Of a stretch of DNA of 64,000 bases, positions 12,236-24,939 are shown piece by piece (positions within the stretch are counted from its first letter, which is position 1; every line of letters begins with the position of its first letter). The translations under genes and the position numbers were made by a program. The stretch spans positions 30,598-94,597 of the forward strand of contig QJNS01000283.1 of assembly GCA_004154925.1 (NCBI GenBank), written 5' to 3'. The notes beneath the pieces are model-generated. The model saw nothing but the letters and a program-made list of their open reading frames with translations, searched no databases and had not been told where the DNA came from. The DNA comes from Monosporascus cannonballus. Taxonomy: Eukaryota > Ascomycota > Sordariomycetes > Xylariales.

Positions 12236-14010
12236 GATGACAAGCCAAAGCACAAGATAGGCGTCCGTACCTTGACATTCAACTGCTTTAGTTCAAGGAT
12301 TGGCGTCCTCTTCAACTAACCCGGATCCTAGCAGGACTGTGTGACAAACTCGGGTGAGAGGAGAAGCACGTTATACAGCCCTTCGAGCAGTGGCAAAAGA
12401 CTGATGGAATCGCCAATTATTTGCGCTGGCAGTTCTGAATAAGCCCGCCGCTGCTATATCCTCGAGGCGAGGGAGACCTATCGTATCCACTCAATGAGTC
12501 GTGAACAACGAGGTAGGTTATGTCCGAAACATGTCACGGCGAGGTTACGGTGAGAAGAACCGGACGAGAGTCCTGTAATTTCGGGAATAAGGGATACAAG
12601 AGCAAAAGAGTAGGATAACCAATGAAGTATAAGATTATTTCGAGGGACTGACGTGTAGGGGGGATAAGGGATGAGCTGCGAGGAAGATAAAACAAGTACG
12701 CAGCAGAATAATTGAGGACTCTGTCGATCTGGGGAGTGATGTTTGTGCTCGGGGTTAACGTTAACCACCGTACCCATCGTCTCCGATAACTCTTTCCGCC
12801 AATATCCTTCATGTTCGTGTGTTTGTCATGACGAATAGAGCATCGCTCTTACCTTCCTTCCCCTCCTCGACCGTCTAAGATATCGGGACTACGCATACAA
12901 GCCTCCTCCCTTACTTCCAGACTACTAGACATGTTACACCTTTGCTAACTCCTATATGTAGATAAATACTAGTGACGACTATCAAATGAGTTTTCAAATA
13001 CGAACCAAAAGCAAACAATCAGCCGTGTAAGCTACGAAGGGCAGATAGAAGGAGGGGGGAAGTTCTGCAAGAGCTAGGTCTCGAGATCACTTGTAAAGGA
13101 GATCCATTTTCAAAGTGCGCATATGGAGGCGCATTCGTGAACACGATTCGAATCTACTTTGTACGATGATGGTCGTCGGAAAGTTTTAATTCGGACGCCG
13201 AAAACACATCTAAGCGCACTGAGGTCGAGGCCAAGTTGCACCTATGGGTACGGCCGTGGTGTTTTCGTATCGTACACGCGGGGCAGGGCGAGTGATTCTT
13301 TCCAGTAAACCAACCGTCTTGACTCGTAGAAATCTCCAACTTGCTACTTCGCGTACGTGACACGTAAGATCAAATCCGGAGACTACCGACTTCCATCGTA
13401 ACGGCAAAATAAATACCTAGGCTTGTTTGCATTAGGTCCCTAACGTTAGTATTTATCTACGGGTTGGAACTTCGCCGTTGCATTTGGTTAGGGGACCCCA
13501 CTCCCTACTAAGTGCACAAGGCTCTCTGACATAGGACTTGTCGCATTTGACGCCTTCGTCCTGAACATGCTGGGCGATCGCTTGACGGGATTGCATTCAA
13601 GGTTGCGAGATTAATGCGCTGCGCTCTGCAGTGTTTCCACCTCGCTCGTTTCGGCCGGAGTTCAGCTTTGACTGCGCGATCACTTGAGGAAAACCTCGAG
13701 AAAGTGGACCCACCTGTTAGAAGTTCGAACAAGCCATTCCACACCTTTCTGGTTTGATTCGGGATCGAAGGCCCCGAGACGTTGGGTCTGGACTGGCGGG
13801 TAGGTAAGGTAGGGCTATGAATATGAATTTACCACGCGTCATCATCGACGCGATTACATGTATACCTACGTCTAAGCAAGTCCATGACGACATCACCAGA
13901 AAGAGAAAAAGAGCGTTTTCTGTTCCTGCCAGTCTCCCGTACGGCGGCGAACAGGGAACACCGCTACGAGATTGTAGATCCTGGTTTTCTGCGACTCCTG
14001 CTAGGTCTGT

Positions 14011-14040
14011 GGGGTTTAACGGGGTTTAACGAAGTTTAAC
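14011..14040. repeat. three tandem 10-bp units
   Basis: Two perfect copies of GGGGTTTAAC are followed by a variant, GAAGTTTAAC. It sits in the promoter-side interval of the DUF3824 gene, 1.6 kb upstream. Function unknown; replication slippage would explain it. Confidence 0.85.
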
Positions 14041-15060
14041 GCACACACAACGCAACAAAAAGAGGAAATAAGGGGCCGGAGGTGCCCCTCGCAAAATTTT
14101 AGGCCGAAATCAATAGAAGAGGGTCAATGGAACAGGAGGGAAAGCGCATCACATTGCTGTTCAGTGCCCAGCAACCAATGGCACTCGCCTTTTCCCACCA
14201 TGTCCGGGCCGCCGCCGAGTGCGTCATTCTTCCATTCGCTCTGTCGGCATCTCCCATGCTACGGATACCCCCCGCTTAATCACTTGCAGCCCTGCTGATG
14301 CAGTGGTCACAGGGTCCTCGTGTCTAAGCCTCTCATAGCGTGACCAGTCTAGGCGCCTACCTGTGTGGTCTGCCTACGATTCTGCCTGACGGTGGAAATT
14401 TTCGATTTTTTCAATGGGACATCGAAGACGATGTGCACAATTTGTGTATTGCACGACATAGTTTTCAGCTCCTATAGATCCTGTTTCCTCCGTGGCCTCA
14501 TTGCCCGCCGTCGCTCGTCTTATTAGATGTATGTTGGTGTATATATGTATGTGTACCTACCTATCGACATGTAACGATTCGTTGATCAATCTTGTCTTCA
14601 CGCATACGGGTGGCTGGGTGGATTCAGAGGTACCTACCTACCTAGTAGCTTGTTGGAAGCTGTATTACATGCAAATCAGGTGCCTTGTACCTATTTAGAG
14701 GAAAAGGCTTGCGCCCGAAGGCCCCGGTCGACGACACTTCACCCAAATACTCCGCACCTCCTTCGGGGGGATAATGAACTGCAGTGCTTTCCCTGCAAGA
14801 GCTTCGAGATCCTCCGACTTCGTGCTTCGAATTTCGTAGAGTCGCATCGAGATAGGCACTGTAGGGTGCATACGTACCTAATGTATGGTGTGGGTGGCTT
14901 CGAACACGGCTCAGTAAAGAGGGATTCGAAATCAAGGAATCCCCGCCTCCCATTGTGAATCAACTCAGAAGCCCATAATAATAAGCCCTATCCGCCCCAT
15001 CGCTGCTTTCACTTCTAAGCACTGCTTATATCGTAAGAGCTCGTTGGCTTGATTCTATAC

Positions 15061-15099
15061 ACTTCGTATGCACACTTCGTATGCCCACTTCGTATGCCC
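15061..15099. repeat. three tandem 13-bp units
   Basis: Units read ACTTCGTATGCAC, ACTTCGTATGCCC and ACTTCGTATGCCC, head to tail without gaps. They lie about 530 bp upstream of the DUF3824 start codon and could be repeated protein-binding sites or a minisatellite seed. Confidence 0.85.
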
Positions 15100-15632
15100 A
15101 CATCCCACATATACTAGCCTAGTTTCGTCCTCCTTCCACCTGTAGCCAACGACATCTAACAGGGCCGTCCGTTCCGAGAAGAAGCGGCTTTCCAACACAC
15201 CTTGCCGAATGATCTTGTCTCTCTGTCCTGATTACGTATTCCTAGCGTGATCTAACTGGAGCCCTGCCAGCTACCCAGTTGCATCCCCTCCGTGGGTGCA
15301 CCACCACCACCTCCACCACCAGGCTGGCAGGCCTACATGTACGGATCAAGGGCCACGGCATAGCGCTAGTTGATCTCGCCTTTGGTACTCGCAGGTGCAG
15401 GTGGACAAGGTATTGGATGACCAAGTCCTGTTGTCCCACATCGTCAGCGGTCCAGCCGATATCAGCCCAGCCTCCACACTATTACTACAGAAGACCTGCT
15501 TCACTGCGAGGCACTTCCTTCCTTCCTGTTCATCTGATTCTTTACTTTTTCTTTGAGAGCCCGCCACGTAAATACTCATAAAGGAATCTACAACTTGTAT
15601 GACTGTCGCTGGCGAAGCTCATTCGCGACGCC

Positions 15633-18600
15633 ATGACTACAGTATACAAAGATGTGCGCTACACAAGGGAGCGCAGCCCCTCGTCGGATGGGGAGAAGTC
15701 CAAAAGCACTACCGTCAGGCGGTACAAAGTAGATGGATCTTCCGTCAGCCGTATCGAGCGTTATGAGGATGATGACGACGCGAGATCGCGATACTCTCAT
15801 TCTCACGCGGGCGGCCGCGCATCTGGCGACCTCCTCGAGGTGGATCGTCGGGCCGAGAGAACCCACTATACGCCCGATCGCCCGAGGTCTGTTTATGATG
15901 CACCCCCCAGCCCTCGCGAACGGGAGTTCGAATACCATCGCGACGATGGCGACAGGTATCGATCCCTGAAATACGAATCCAGGGAGGTCACCTCACCACG
16001 CGGACGCGATCGCCGATACCCCTGGGATGATCCTCCGGAGACGGAGATGCGTCTCGAAAAGCGCGTTGAGAAGTACGAAGAGCGCAGAGACGAACCTCGC
16101 GATGCCAAGGAAAGGGAACTCAGGATCGAACGCCGAGTAATCGAAGAGAGAGACCCTTACGATGATCATCATCACCACCACCACCATCATGACGAAGTCG
16201 AGCGATATCGAAGAGAAGTTGAGTACTATGCAGCTCCGGACCCTCCACCTGCGCCGATTGTTATCCGCCAGAAAGCTCCGGAACAGAAAGTCATCGTGCA
16301 CGAGGCAGCTCCTGTTATTTTCCCTCCCCAGCCGCGCCAAGAGCCTAACATCATTGTCCTGCGAGACGAGCACCGCGAAGTCTCCCGGCGCAATGACAAT
16401 CGAGCAGAGGAGGAGTACTGGCGCCGCCGGGAAGAGCGGGAAGCCATGGAGCGCTACGAGCGACGCCGCCGAGAAGAACGCCAATACGAAAGCGACGGTG
16501 TCGACGAGGATTACTACATAAAACGCACTATCATTAGACGGGATCGGAGCAGTAGTAGTGACCATAAGAAGCGTCATCTAGCGGAAGGTGCTCTTGCTGG
16601 AGCCGGCCTCGGCGCTCTTATAGCCGGCCGCGGCGATAGAGAAGGCGGTTCCCGCGACCATCGCGGACGCAAAGTCCTTGCAGGTGCTGCACTGGGTGCC
16701 TTGGGGACTGAAGTCGTCCGCCGAGCTAAGAGCGCTTATGAAGATCGATACCAGGACGAATACGATTACGAAGAGGATGGCCACCCTCGCCCGCGAAGCA
16801 AGTCACGCAGCAGGCTCAAGACCGGTCTAGCTATTGTAAGTCCCATTTCTATCAGGCCTTATCTGGGCACAATACTCCCTAGTACAGAGCAGCCTTCGTA
16901 CTATCTAAGGTTGAGTCCCATTCATAGATGACTGATGCTAATTTGGCTGGCAGAGTGCTGCTGCTCTTGCCGTCGCTGGGGGACTCAAGTATATGCAAGA
17001 CAACAAGGCTGAAAAGGAAGAGTCAACTCGTGGGCGCTCTCGACGTCGTTATTCTACTAGCAGCTCTTCCGGATCCCGAAGTCGCGGGCGTAGCAGGTCC
17101 AAGTCAAAGTCGAATGCCGCGAAAGCTGCCTTAGCCACTAGGTAAGCGGCCCTAGATGAGTTCTAAATACTAACCGCGTCACAAAGCTATTAGTGTCCAG
17201 CAAGACTGACGCCTTCTTATAGCGCTGCTGCAGGCCTTGTGCATCATTATAGATCTAAGTCGCGGGGTAGTAAGTCGAGAAGTAGCAGCAGATCGCATTC
17301 TCGAATTAGGACTGGTAAGTCTGAGAGCTGGATGCCGAAGGTCTAGCCCCTAACCATAGATAGGTGCCGAAATCGCCGCCGCCGGTCTGACTGGCGCCGC
17401 GGCCACCAAACTGTGGGAGCGTCATAAGAACAAGAAAGACCGTAAGAAGGACAGAGAACTAGATGATGCTTACCATAGCGATGGCCGGAGCCGAAGTCGT
17501 AGTTACTCAAGAAGCAGATCAAGATCCAGGTCTCGTACTCGAAGCCCATTTTCCCGGCCTTCGGCGGCTGATACAGAATTAGGCCTGGTTCCAGTGGTTC
17601 CTGGCGTGGAGTACGGTAGCCGACCAATCGACACGCATGACGGATACGCCTCGCCGGTCGAAGACCGAAGACGTCGATCCCGCCGCCGCCGCCGCCGATC
17701 GTCTTCCTCGTCTTCCTCACCAGACGCCGACGTCAAGAAGAAGAGAAGCCGGAGCAAGCTACGCAACGTTGCCGCCGGCGTCCTCGGCACCGGAGCCGCC
17801 GCAATCGGTATCAAGAAGTATCAAGACCATCAGAAAAGTAAGGGGCTTGAGCAAGAGGAAAGACCCCGTGACAGGAGCCGAGACGTTTCGCGAGACAGGT
17901 CTCAAGACCGAGACCGAGCTGGAGGTAGGCGGTCTCGAGACCGTGAGCGCCGACGTAGGTCACAAACGCCCCTATATATGACGGTTTTGGCAGCTAACAG
18001 CGTCCTAGGCTACGAAGACGAGGAAGAGCCAGATCTCTACTACTCTGATTATGATAGGGGAGCTGCTTCGTCTCCCCACTACGCTTCTGGTGGCTACCCG
18101 CCTCCTCCAGCTACAGCGCCAACCCCGCCGTCGCCTGGTCCGGCCGGTCCAGGCGATTTCACCCAGCATTCGAATCAGTCTACGATGAACTTAAACGCCT
18201 ATCCTCCTCCTCCGCCGCCTAAAAACTATAATCCTCGACAGTACACCGCTTATCGGCCTCCATCCCCTGGGCCCCCACCGCCGGGCGCAGGTCACCCGCT
18301 CGGCCCTGAAAATGTGAGTCATCATGTACATTTCGATGACGCCAGTTCCATCTCTCGGAGCAAGGCTAGCGAGAAGGGTGCGTCTTGAGTTAAACCAAGA
18401 GTCTCTTGTCGGTGTTTCACATATAGGGAGACTCGTCCATCCTCGCTAACGCATTCACGCAGATGGTATAGACAAGGGGCGGCACGCACCCTCACCCCGG
18501 TCCCGCTCTCCCCAGTCGCCAACTTCTCCGAGAGTCAAATTCGTCCCGCTCTCTCCGCAGTCATCCCAGACCCTCAGGCGCCACCGCGAAGAGGCCAGCA

Positions 18601-19214
18601 CCGAGCGCGAAAACCAATCCACAAGGAAGCCTTCTCTTCCTGAGCAGCCAGACAATCAGCTCGCACCGCCCAAGCGACGTCCAGGCTATACGCGACGCCG
18701 TTCTGACTCAGACCCTTTATCGGACCGCCCGGCTACCTACCACCACCGACGCAGACGCCGCGGCGACGAATCGTCCGCCGACAGCGACGTTGAGGTGCTG
18801 CCGGACCGCTTCGACGAGGCGGGCCGGCCACTCGGCGGCGGCGGCGGCGCGGACCCTCTGCGTCGCTGGTCTAGCCGGCGCGGCAACTTCGAGTATCGAC
18901 CGCGCGACCCCCACGACCACGGCTGGGACGTCGGCGGGGCCTGGAGCGTCGGCGGCACAGACGCCGAGGTGGTCGACCAAATCGCGCGCAGCATCGGGGA
19001 CGTTCTCGAGGGGCGGAAGAGCTGGATGTCATTCGTGGGCAACGTCCTCAAGGGCACGCTTCCCGGGCTAGGGGACAGAGGCGGGGCGCGGGTGCCGTGG
19101 AGGATTGGTGATGAGGACGCGGACGCCGATGCCGAGGACGCAGGGCGTAAAAGGAGGCGGAAGGTGAGGCGGCAACGGAGGAGGGACCCTATTGAGGATT
19201 ATTGGAGACGATGA
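15633..19214 (+). CDS. DUF3824 domain protein, glycine/alanine-repeat type
   Basis: Six exons: 15633-16835, 16954-17141, 17223-17314, 17364-17954, 18009-18377 and 18463-19214, giving 1064 aa. The N-terminal ~300 residues are highly charged (Arg/Glu/Asp) with a run of eight His near residue 180. Then come five Gly/Ala-rich hydrophobic segments, each followed by a basic Arg/Ser stretch: ALAGAGLGALIAG, AAALAVAGGLKYM, SAAAGLVHHY, AEIAAAGLTGAAATKL and VAAGVLGTGAAAIGIKKY. A Pro-rich tract with THQ/STMNL-like words and a charged C terminus follow. These features match the fungal DUF3824 family, whose function is unknown; the Gly/Ala segments resemble glycine zippers and may associate with membranes (inference). 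The 54-nt intron 17955-18008 is in frame and could be retained, but removal restores the family sequence RRRYEDEEE. Start is the first ATG. Confidence 0.88.
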
Positions 19215-22200
19215 TAACGACGGTGGGTCTTCGGTTCGACGCGGCTGGTTTCGAGACAAAGAGTCATGCGTGCGTGTTTTGGTCTTATCTGTCTTCTAAG
19301 TTCGTTCTTACGGCCTGGATGAGTATGCGAGATATGATGGATGTGGAGATGGTTTGGGAGTTACTTGGAGTATTACGTCCTGGATAAAGATTGATGGGAT
19401 ACGATGATGACGATGATGACGACTAATGAGTCATTTTCCTTTTATCAAATAGATGTTCTCGTTTCGATAGTTGGTCTCTAGTTTTCCTCTACTATAAATA
19501 TATACTACTATTTCCTTGCTAACGCCTCTGAAACAAGTATGTATCATAGCTTACTGGGCTGTAATTGCTGTTGAGGCGAATCAAGGGACCCTGGGCTTGG
19601 CTGGCCGGTAGCGATGCATTTCGTCGCATCGATGGTACGTATGTAGACCAGAGATATGGTACCTAAAAAGTTTTGGTGTGTGTAGGTTTCATGTGAATCT
19701 TCGTATACTATACCCTACCAACAGCTCTTTCGAGCGCGAGAAAACAGCAGCCGGTAGTTGGTTGTTGGTTGTGCCCTGTGTATTTTCTACATGGCCAGGA
19801 GGTGTCAGCACCGACAATATTTTAACAACTGCGAACCGGCGAGTTAGCGGAAACGGTAAATCTAAAGTCACCACTTCTGTCGTTTGGCCTATTTTGCGAT
19901 AACCAGTGTAATTTTGAACCGACCTCTCGAAAATTGTTATGCTGACGTCTTGGGGCCATCTACCTTATAGATTACAACGTCCCGTCTCCCCATACATACA
20001 TGCTATATAACAGCCCGACTCTTAACTGGCGAATTCCCGTCGAAGGGTCCGGCCTACGATAGCTACCTGGATATCAAAGCATGCTTCGAAAAGCGACTTT
20101 ATAAAGCAGCGAAATTAGCGGAGTGGCCGTGATTCGACACCTTCATGGTCTCTCTGTGACTATTGACCAGACGTTATTGTACCTAGCCTGCATTTAGTCT
20201 CAAGGTGGTAGGTAGGGGAGCAGACCAAGAACAACTCCCCCCCCTTTTCTACGGCTTATAAAAGTGGGAACTGCCTGTAGCTACAAATCGACCTGGGCTC
20301 GTAAGGCTCTCCTCCCACCCTAAAGCCCACGCCAATAGATATCCACAAGGCGTCTTGTTTTCATCCACATGAGGCGTGGTTTTGGGGGGAGAGGGGCGCG
20401 GTACACCAGTCCGATGTCCCATAACTTCAGGGGCTAATTGGTGCTCCCAGTTCTATCATCTGCACTGCAACATGCCGAGATTCGCCACATCGGGAGGCTA
20501 CGGCGCGGATAACAGAGCATGCAAACTTCGGGGGACGCTCTTTTCACGGCTGAGGATGATTTCACCCACTTAAGACCGCGTATATGGCTCGAACCGAAGC
20601 CGGAGGCCGGGGGGCCCACCTGTCCACAAGAGCCACGCCGGGGTTCTTTCATATATTAGTTTGGGTTGTCGGTTTCCTCGTGATGCACACGGTTCCTTTG
20701 CCCTGTCACAGGCTCCTGGACCATCGAGAGGCCTCGGGTTGAAGTAGGTAATGTATTAGGTGGACTCGAACACCACAACCAGATCTCCGGAGGTGCACCA
20801 GCATCATTACACTTACGCGCATACATACCAATTCTAAAACCCCTCATCATGCTCTGGCTGAGGGACCACCATATCACCGGTATCGCTGCGGCATCCTGGG
20901 CCTAGCGCTGGGCAGGGGCTGCTCAAGCACGCACCCTCGAAGGTCACTTAGGGGCATTGGCTTCCGGATCCTCACGGAGGCCCTCCCGGCCCTGCGGGCG
21001 GTTATGCCTGTGTCGTCCGATGGCCCTTAACACCGGTGCCGTGCCGATGCACGAAGATGCCCACAAGTCCGCATCCCCTGACCGCGCCGGGGTGCGTTGG
21101 GCCATGAAGCTTCGGCGTCGAGAACGGCGGTTAATACGAGGAGGGGGTTGTCCTTTATGAGGTCTTGAAGGAGTGTTCGGTTGACGGCCGCGGTGACGAT
21201 CATGGTACGGTGAAGGCGCCGCCCTGCGTTCGCGGCTGCGCCTGGAGATCCTCACGTAGATATGTCTTCGCGCGAGCCCCGCCGACCTGATATGCTACCC
21301 GTCGCCGAGGGCATTATCTGGCCATAGGTTTTATCTTCTGGTGATGCGGTACGAGGAAGTGCGTTGTCACCTAAGACCTTTCCTTGAAGACTAGATCTAC
21401 GGACTCTACCCAACGTTGACAGGCGACAGGCGGTGCTCAGTTACGGGCGGCTTTTTTTTTTTTTTTTGGTGTTGGGGAGGGGGTAAGTGGTCGCCAGCTG
21501 TCAGGGCGACAGGGCCGCTGACTTAGCATCTGGTCGTTCGGATGCCGGTCGGGGCAGCGTTGTTGGGAGATGCGGCCGGTCTGGCGCCCACGGTTTCGTG
21601 GGGGCGCGAGAGAACGCCCAGCAGGTTCCGAGGCGCGGATGGAAAACCACGCCAGAGAGAAGACACTGCCTGCACTGTCCTAAGGTGGGAAAGGTGCTCC
21701 GGGCCGAGAAGGAGTGGCTTCCTACGGCCCCAGCTGATGTCTGGCGGGCCAGCGAGCTGTGTTGAGGAGGGGGAAACATGGTACATTTAGCAGCCTATAG
21801 AGGAGATTAGCATAGTCCTAATTTTTTTATTCCGGAGTAGGCTTAGAACGCATTTGACAAATACCGACTGTTACCAAAGCAGAAGCAGTCAAAAAGAGCT
21901 CCCAAAGCATGGATAATTCTAAGTCATGGCGACAGTTCTATATTGAAACGAAGATTATCCTCTGAAAGACCGAAACCGCTCCGAGATATGCCACTTGCAA
22001 ATATGCCCGGGGAATCAAGGGAGCGCGTGGGTGGTGTCGGCATTGCACTGCATCTCGTCTCCTCATATGCCGTGTCACCCGGGAAAGGCTGCGAACATGC
22101 ATGAGATATCATGGGATCTGTCCACCATGCCGATACCTCTCTTGGGACCCCCATCGCCGGGAAGCCGAGAGACGCTCTCTGGTTGGCTGGGGAAGAACCT

Positions 22201-23444
22201 TAGCTGGGAGAGAGACAGGGGGACTCCCGTACCTACGGGGTGTCTGTCCTGTGTACATTCGCTAGCCTGCCTACTATAGCTTGACCTGCGTAGCTGCTGT
22301 GTTTTCTCGGATATCGCCACTCGGCAGGATTTGAAAGCGCTTGACGATGTAACAGACAGTGTCAACATGGTATAGTTTACCTACCACACACGCGTCGTGA
22401 GGTGAATCTAGAAGGCGGCATTAGCTTTCTAAATCCGGGGTATGTACGGTCCTGCACACAGACTTTCTTGATCACTTTCCATATACTGCTCGCTAGTGAA
22501 GACAGGGTGGCCATTGGTATGCCCGTATTAATCCCTACCGCTCTCCATTCGGTCGAACATTAACTACCTGCCCGCTCATGCTCCCTGAGAAGACGTTTCT
22601 GCTCCTGGCCGGGTAGTAAAGAAACTTGCCCGGCGAACCATTTTCTGGTGAAGTTACACTACTAGTGTGCTCAGTCTCTAATAGATTGCATGATTGAGCG
22701 AATCGTAAACCATTAAGCCGGCTCGAGCACCCTCCCCGCCTAGTTAGGAAAATGATGAGGCTTGATCATCCACATATAGGAGACCCACGAGATCTACTCC
22801 GTAGTCTCCTCAGAGAGTCCGAATCTGAAACGTCATGATGGTACAAGGGCCAATAGAACCGAAGCTGGAGTCCCAAAACAGGCGCCAAGATTGCAGAGTT
22901 GAAGAGAACCTTTGAGCATAGACTCCGCGGGAGCCAGCTGCGAATAAGATGGCTGCCCGGGACCTTCCCGCGTGTGGCGTCAGGCAGGGTCTCGTCGAAG
23001 CTATACCGCTTTGAGTTGCAGCAATCCTACCGGCGCAGCCCGCGTGTGGGGGGACAGCACTTAGCAGTTCCCAGAACAGGAGTTCTCCGCTCGCTTCGAA
23101 CTGCGGGAAGGAGAATGCGATCAACGGATTCCATAGCTCCGGTATGGAAGTCCCCTAACTGTCGTTCCTCCGGGGCCTGGAGTTTGCCGTCGCCCACGGC
23201 CCGTTAGAGAGGCCAATGACAGTACTTGCCTGTGTCACAGTGAAGCAAGGGAGAGGACGGGGCAAACAAAACTAGGATCTGGGCCAGATGCTGTCGTAGC
23301 TGACCCCGCCCGCCCGTGGGGTTCAAAGTGTTTGCGCCTCTGGCTAGATGATACAGTATGAATTATAAAGAGTGGTAGGCAGAACGCGACCCTCGAGATA
23401 TCCCTGAGGGCTTCAGGATATTCTCCAGGTCTTCGGCCAATACT
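19215..23444. other. gene-free interval
   Basis: Over 4 kb without a supported gene. Open frames are short and overlap one another on both strands. It contains a 16-17 nt T run near 21451-21467 and a G-rich patch after it. Some stretches (20650-21260, 22810-23210) have frames of 75-105 codons that I could not assign to any family; they may be decayed gene remnants. Confidence 0.45.
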
Positions 23445-24846
23445 ATGGCCACTAATATCCGGGTTGGCGCGGTGCAGGCTGAGCCAGTATGGCTCGATCT
23501 CGAGGGCAGTATAAACAAGACGATCTCGCTTATTGAGAGTGCAGCTGCAGATGGCGTCCAAGTACTCGGTTTTCCCGAGGTCTGGATACCTGGCTATCCG
23601 TGGTAAGTCATGGACTAGTTAACTGTGGCTCAAGCGCTGACTTCAACATGTGGGCGGATCAGGTCAATGTGGACTTCGAGCGTCATCGAGAATACCCACA
23701 TCATCCACGAATATATGGCAAACTCGATGACCCGGGTCTCGGACGAGATGAGACGAATCCAAGCCGCCGTGAAGAAGGCAGGGATGTTTGTAGTCCTCGG
23801 ATATAGCGAGAAGGATGGTGGTGAGTAGTGCCCTGACGCCCAGAGCCTTGCTCGGCGTATATATCCGCTGGTGCAGTGCTAACTATATGGCCTATATGGG
23901 TTGACAGGCAGTTTGTATATGGGTCAATCATTCATTTCGCCAGACGGCGAGATAGCGCACCACCGAAGAAAAATCAAGCCGACGCATGTCGAACGAACAA
24001 TCTGGGGTGAAGGACAGGCAGAATCCCTCAAATGTGTCGTGCCCTCGCCGTTCGGTAAAATCGGAGGCTTGAACTGCTGGGAACACCTTCAGCCTCTGCT
24101 AAGGTACTATGAGGTAAGTTAAAGAAAGACGGCTATGATGATGCTGACGTCTTTGTACGATGTAGTGATTCGCGATATCGTCCGAGCTAACGACCACCGC
24201 CTCCTTTTAGTACTCGCAGGGGGTTCAGATCCACGTGGCGAGCTGGCCGGCCGAGTTCGAGATGCCCGACCCCAAGAAGATTGCGTGGCTGTACCATGAA
24301 ACCGGCGAAGCTAGTTATAGAGCAAGCCAGTTTATGGCCATGGAGGGACAGTGTTTCGTCCTAGTAGCGTCACAGGTCCTGACGGAGAAGAATCTCGAGA
24401 AGAACAACCTTGTTGGAAACCCGGTTACGAAGACGGTAAAGTTCCATAGCTCCTTGGCCCTCTTGCCCTCAGGTCATGCTGACACATAGGTGTTTTAGCC
24501 GGGCGGGGGGTTCTCGATGATCTTTGGACCAGATGGAAAACCCCTGTGTGAACCGCTGGGTGACGGTGATGAGGGCATTCTGAAAGCCAACGTCAACTTA
24601 CGGGACATTGACTATCCGAAGGCTTTCATTGACCCGGTTGGGCATTGTAAGAAAACCCCGGAATCCAGGCACTGCCTTCTCAGCTTCATCCGCCGCGTAT
24701 TCGAGCGCAACTTAAAGTTTGATATCGCAAAAAGAGGACTCGGGGGGAACCTGCTGACTTTGTACGCTGTAGATGCGCGACCAGATCTGTTGAGCCTGTT
24801 GGTGAATCCGACAAGAGACACGCATGTTACGACGATGGCGAAATAG
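23445..24846 (+). CDS. nitrilase (carbon-nitrogen hydrolase family)
   Basis: Hydrolyses a nitrile to the acid and ammonia, or to the amide in the cyanide hydratase subgroup; substrate not predictable here. Six exons: 23445-23602, 23663-23820, 23908-24113, 24211-24435, 24499-24646 and 24773-24846, giving 322 aa, slightly shorter than many fungal nitrilases. The catalytic triad is visible: Glu45 in [11 protein letters not shown], Lys in RRKIKPTH (residues 125-132) and Cys162 in LNCWEHLQ, the exact nitrilase cysteine motif. Further family words are [20 protein letters not shown] and the C-terminal [14 protein letters not shown]. All five introns have GT/AG ends and preserve frame. It is transcribed toward a Zn2Cys6 gene that ends 93 bp away, which suggests a dedicated regulator. 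No signal peptide, so cytosolic. Confidence 0.94.
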
Positions 24847-24939
24847 GAAGGCCCAGATATATCCTTCCCTTGGTTACAGTGTTAGACAAGCGTGGGTGCT
24901 TGATGGATAAGTCCAGTTTGGCGAAATCCAGCTGGTTTT

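Larger units (their letters stand above)
12236..15632. other. gene-free interval with short repeats
   Basis: The interval lies between the divergently transcribed transporter and DUF3824 genes and should carry both promoters. I found no supported gene. It holds a 14-bp perfect palindrome at 12753-12766 (GGTTAACGTTAACC), two small tandem repeats (14011-14040 and 15061-15099) and a TACCTACC-rich tract near 14540-14645. Confidence 0.5.

Noticed and set aside
13140..13165. Possible tRNA B box (GATTCGAATC)
   Set aside because: No matching A box and no cloverleaf could be drawn around it.
16160..16195. His-run (CAC/CAT repeat) as a cloning tag
   Set aside because: It is in the middle of a natural charged DUF3824 N terminus and has no vector sequence around it.
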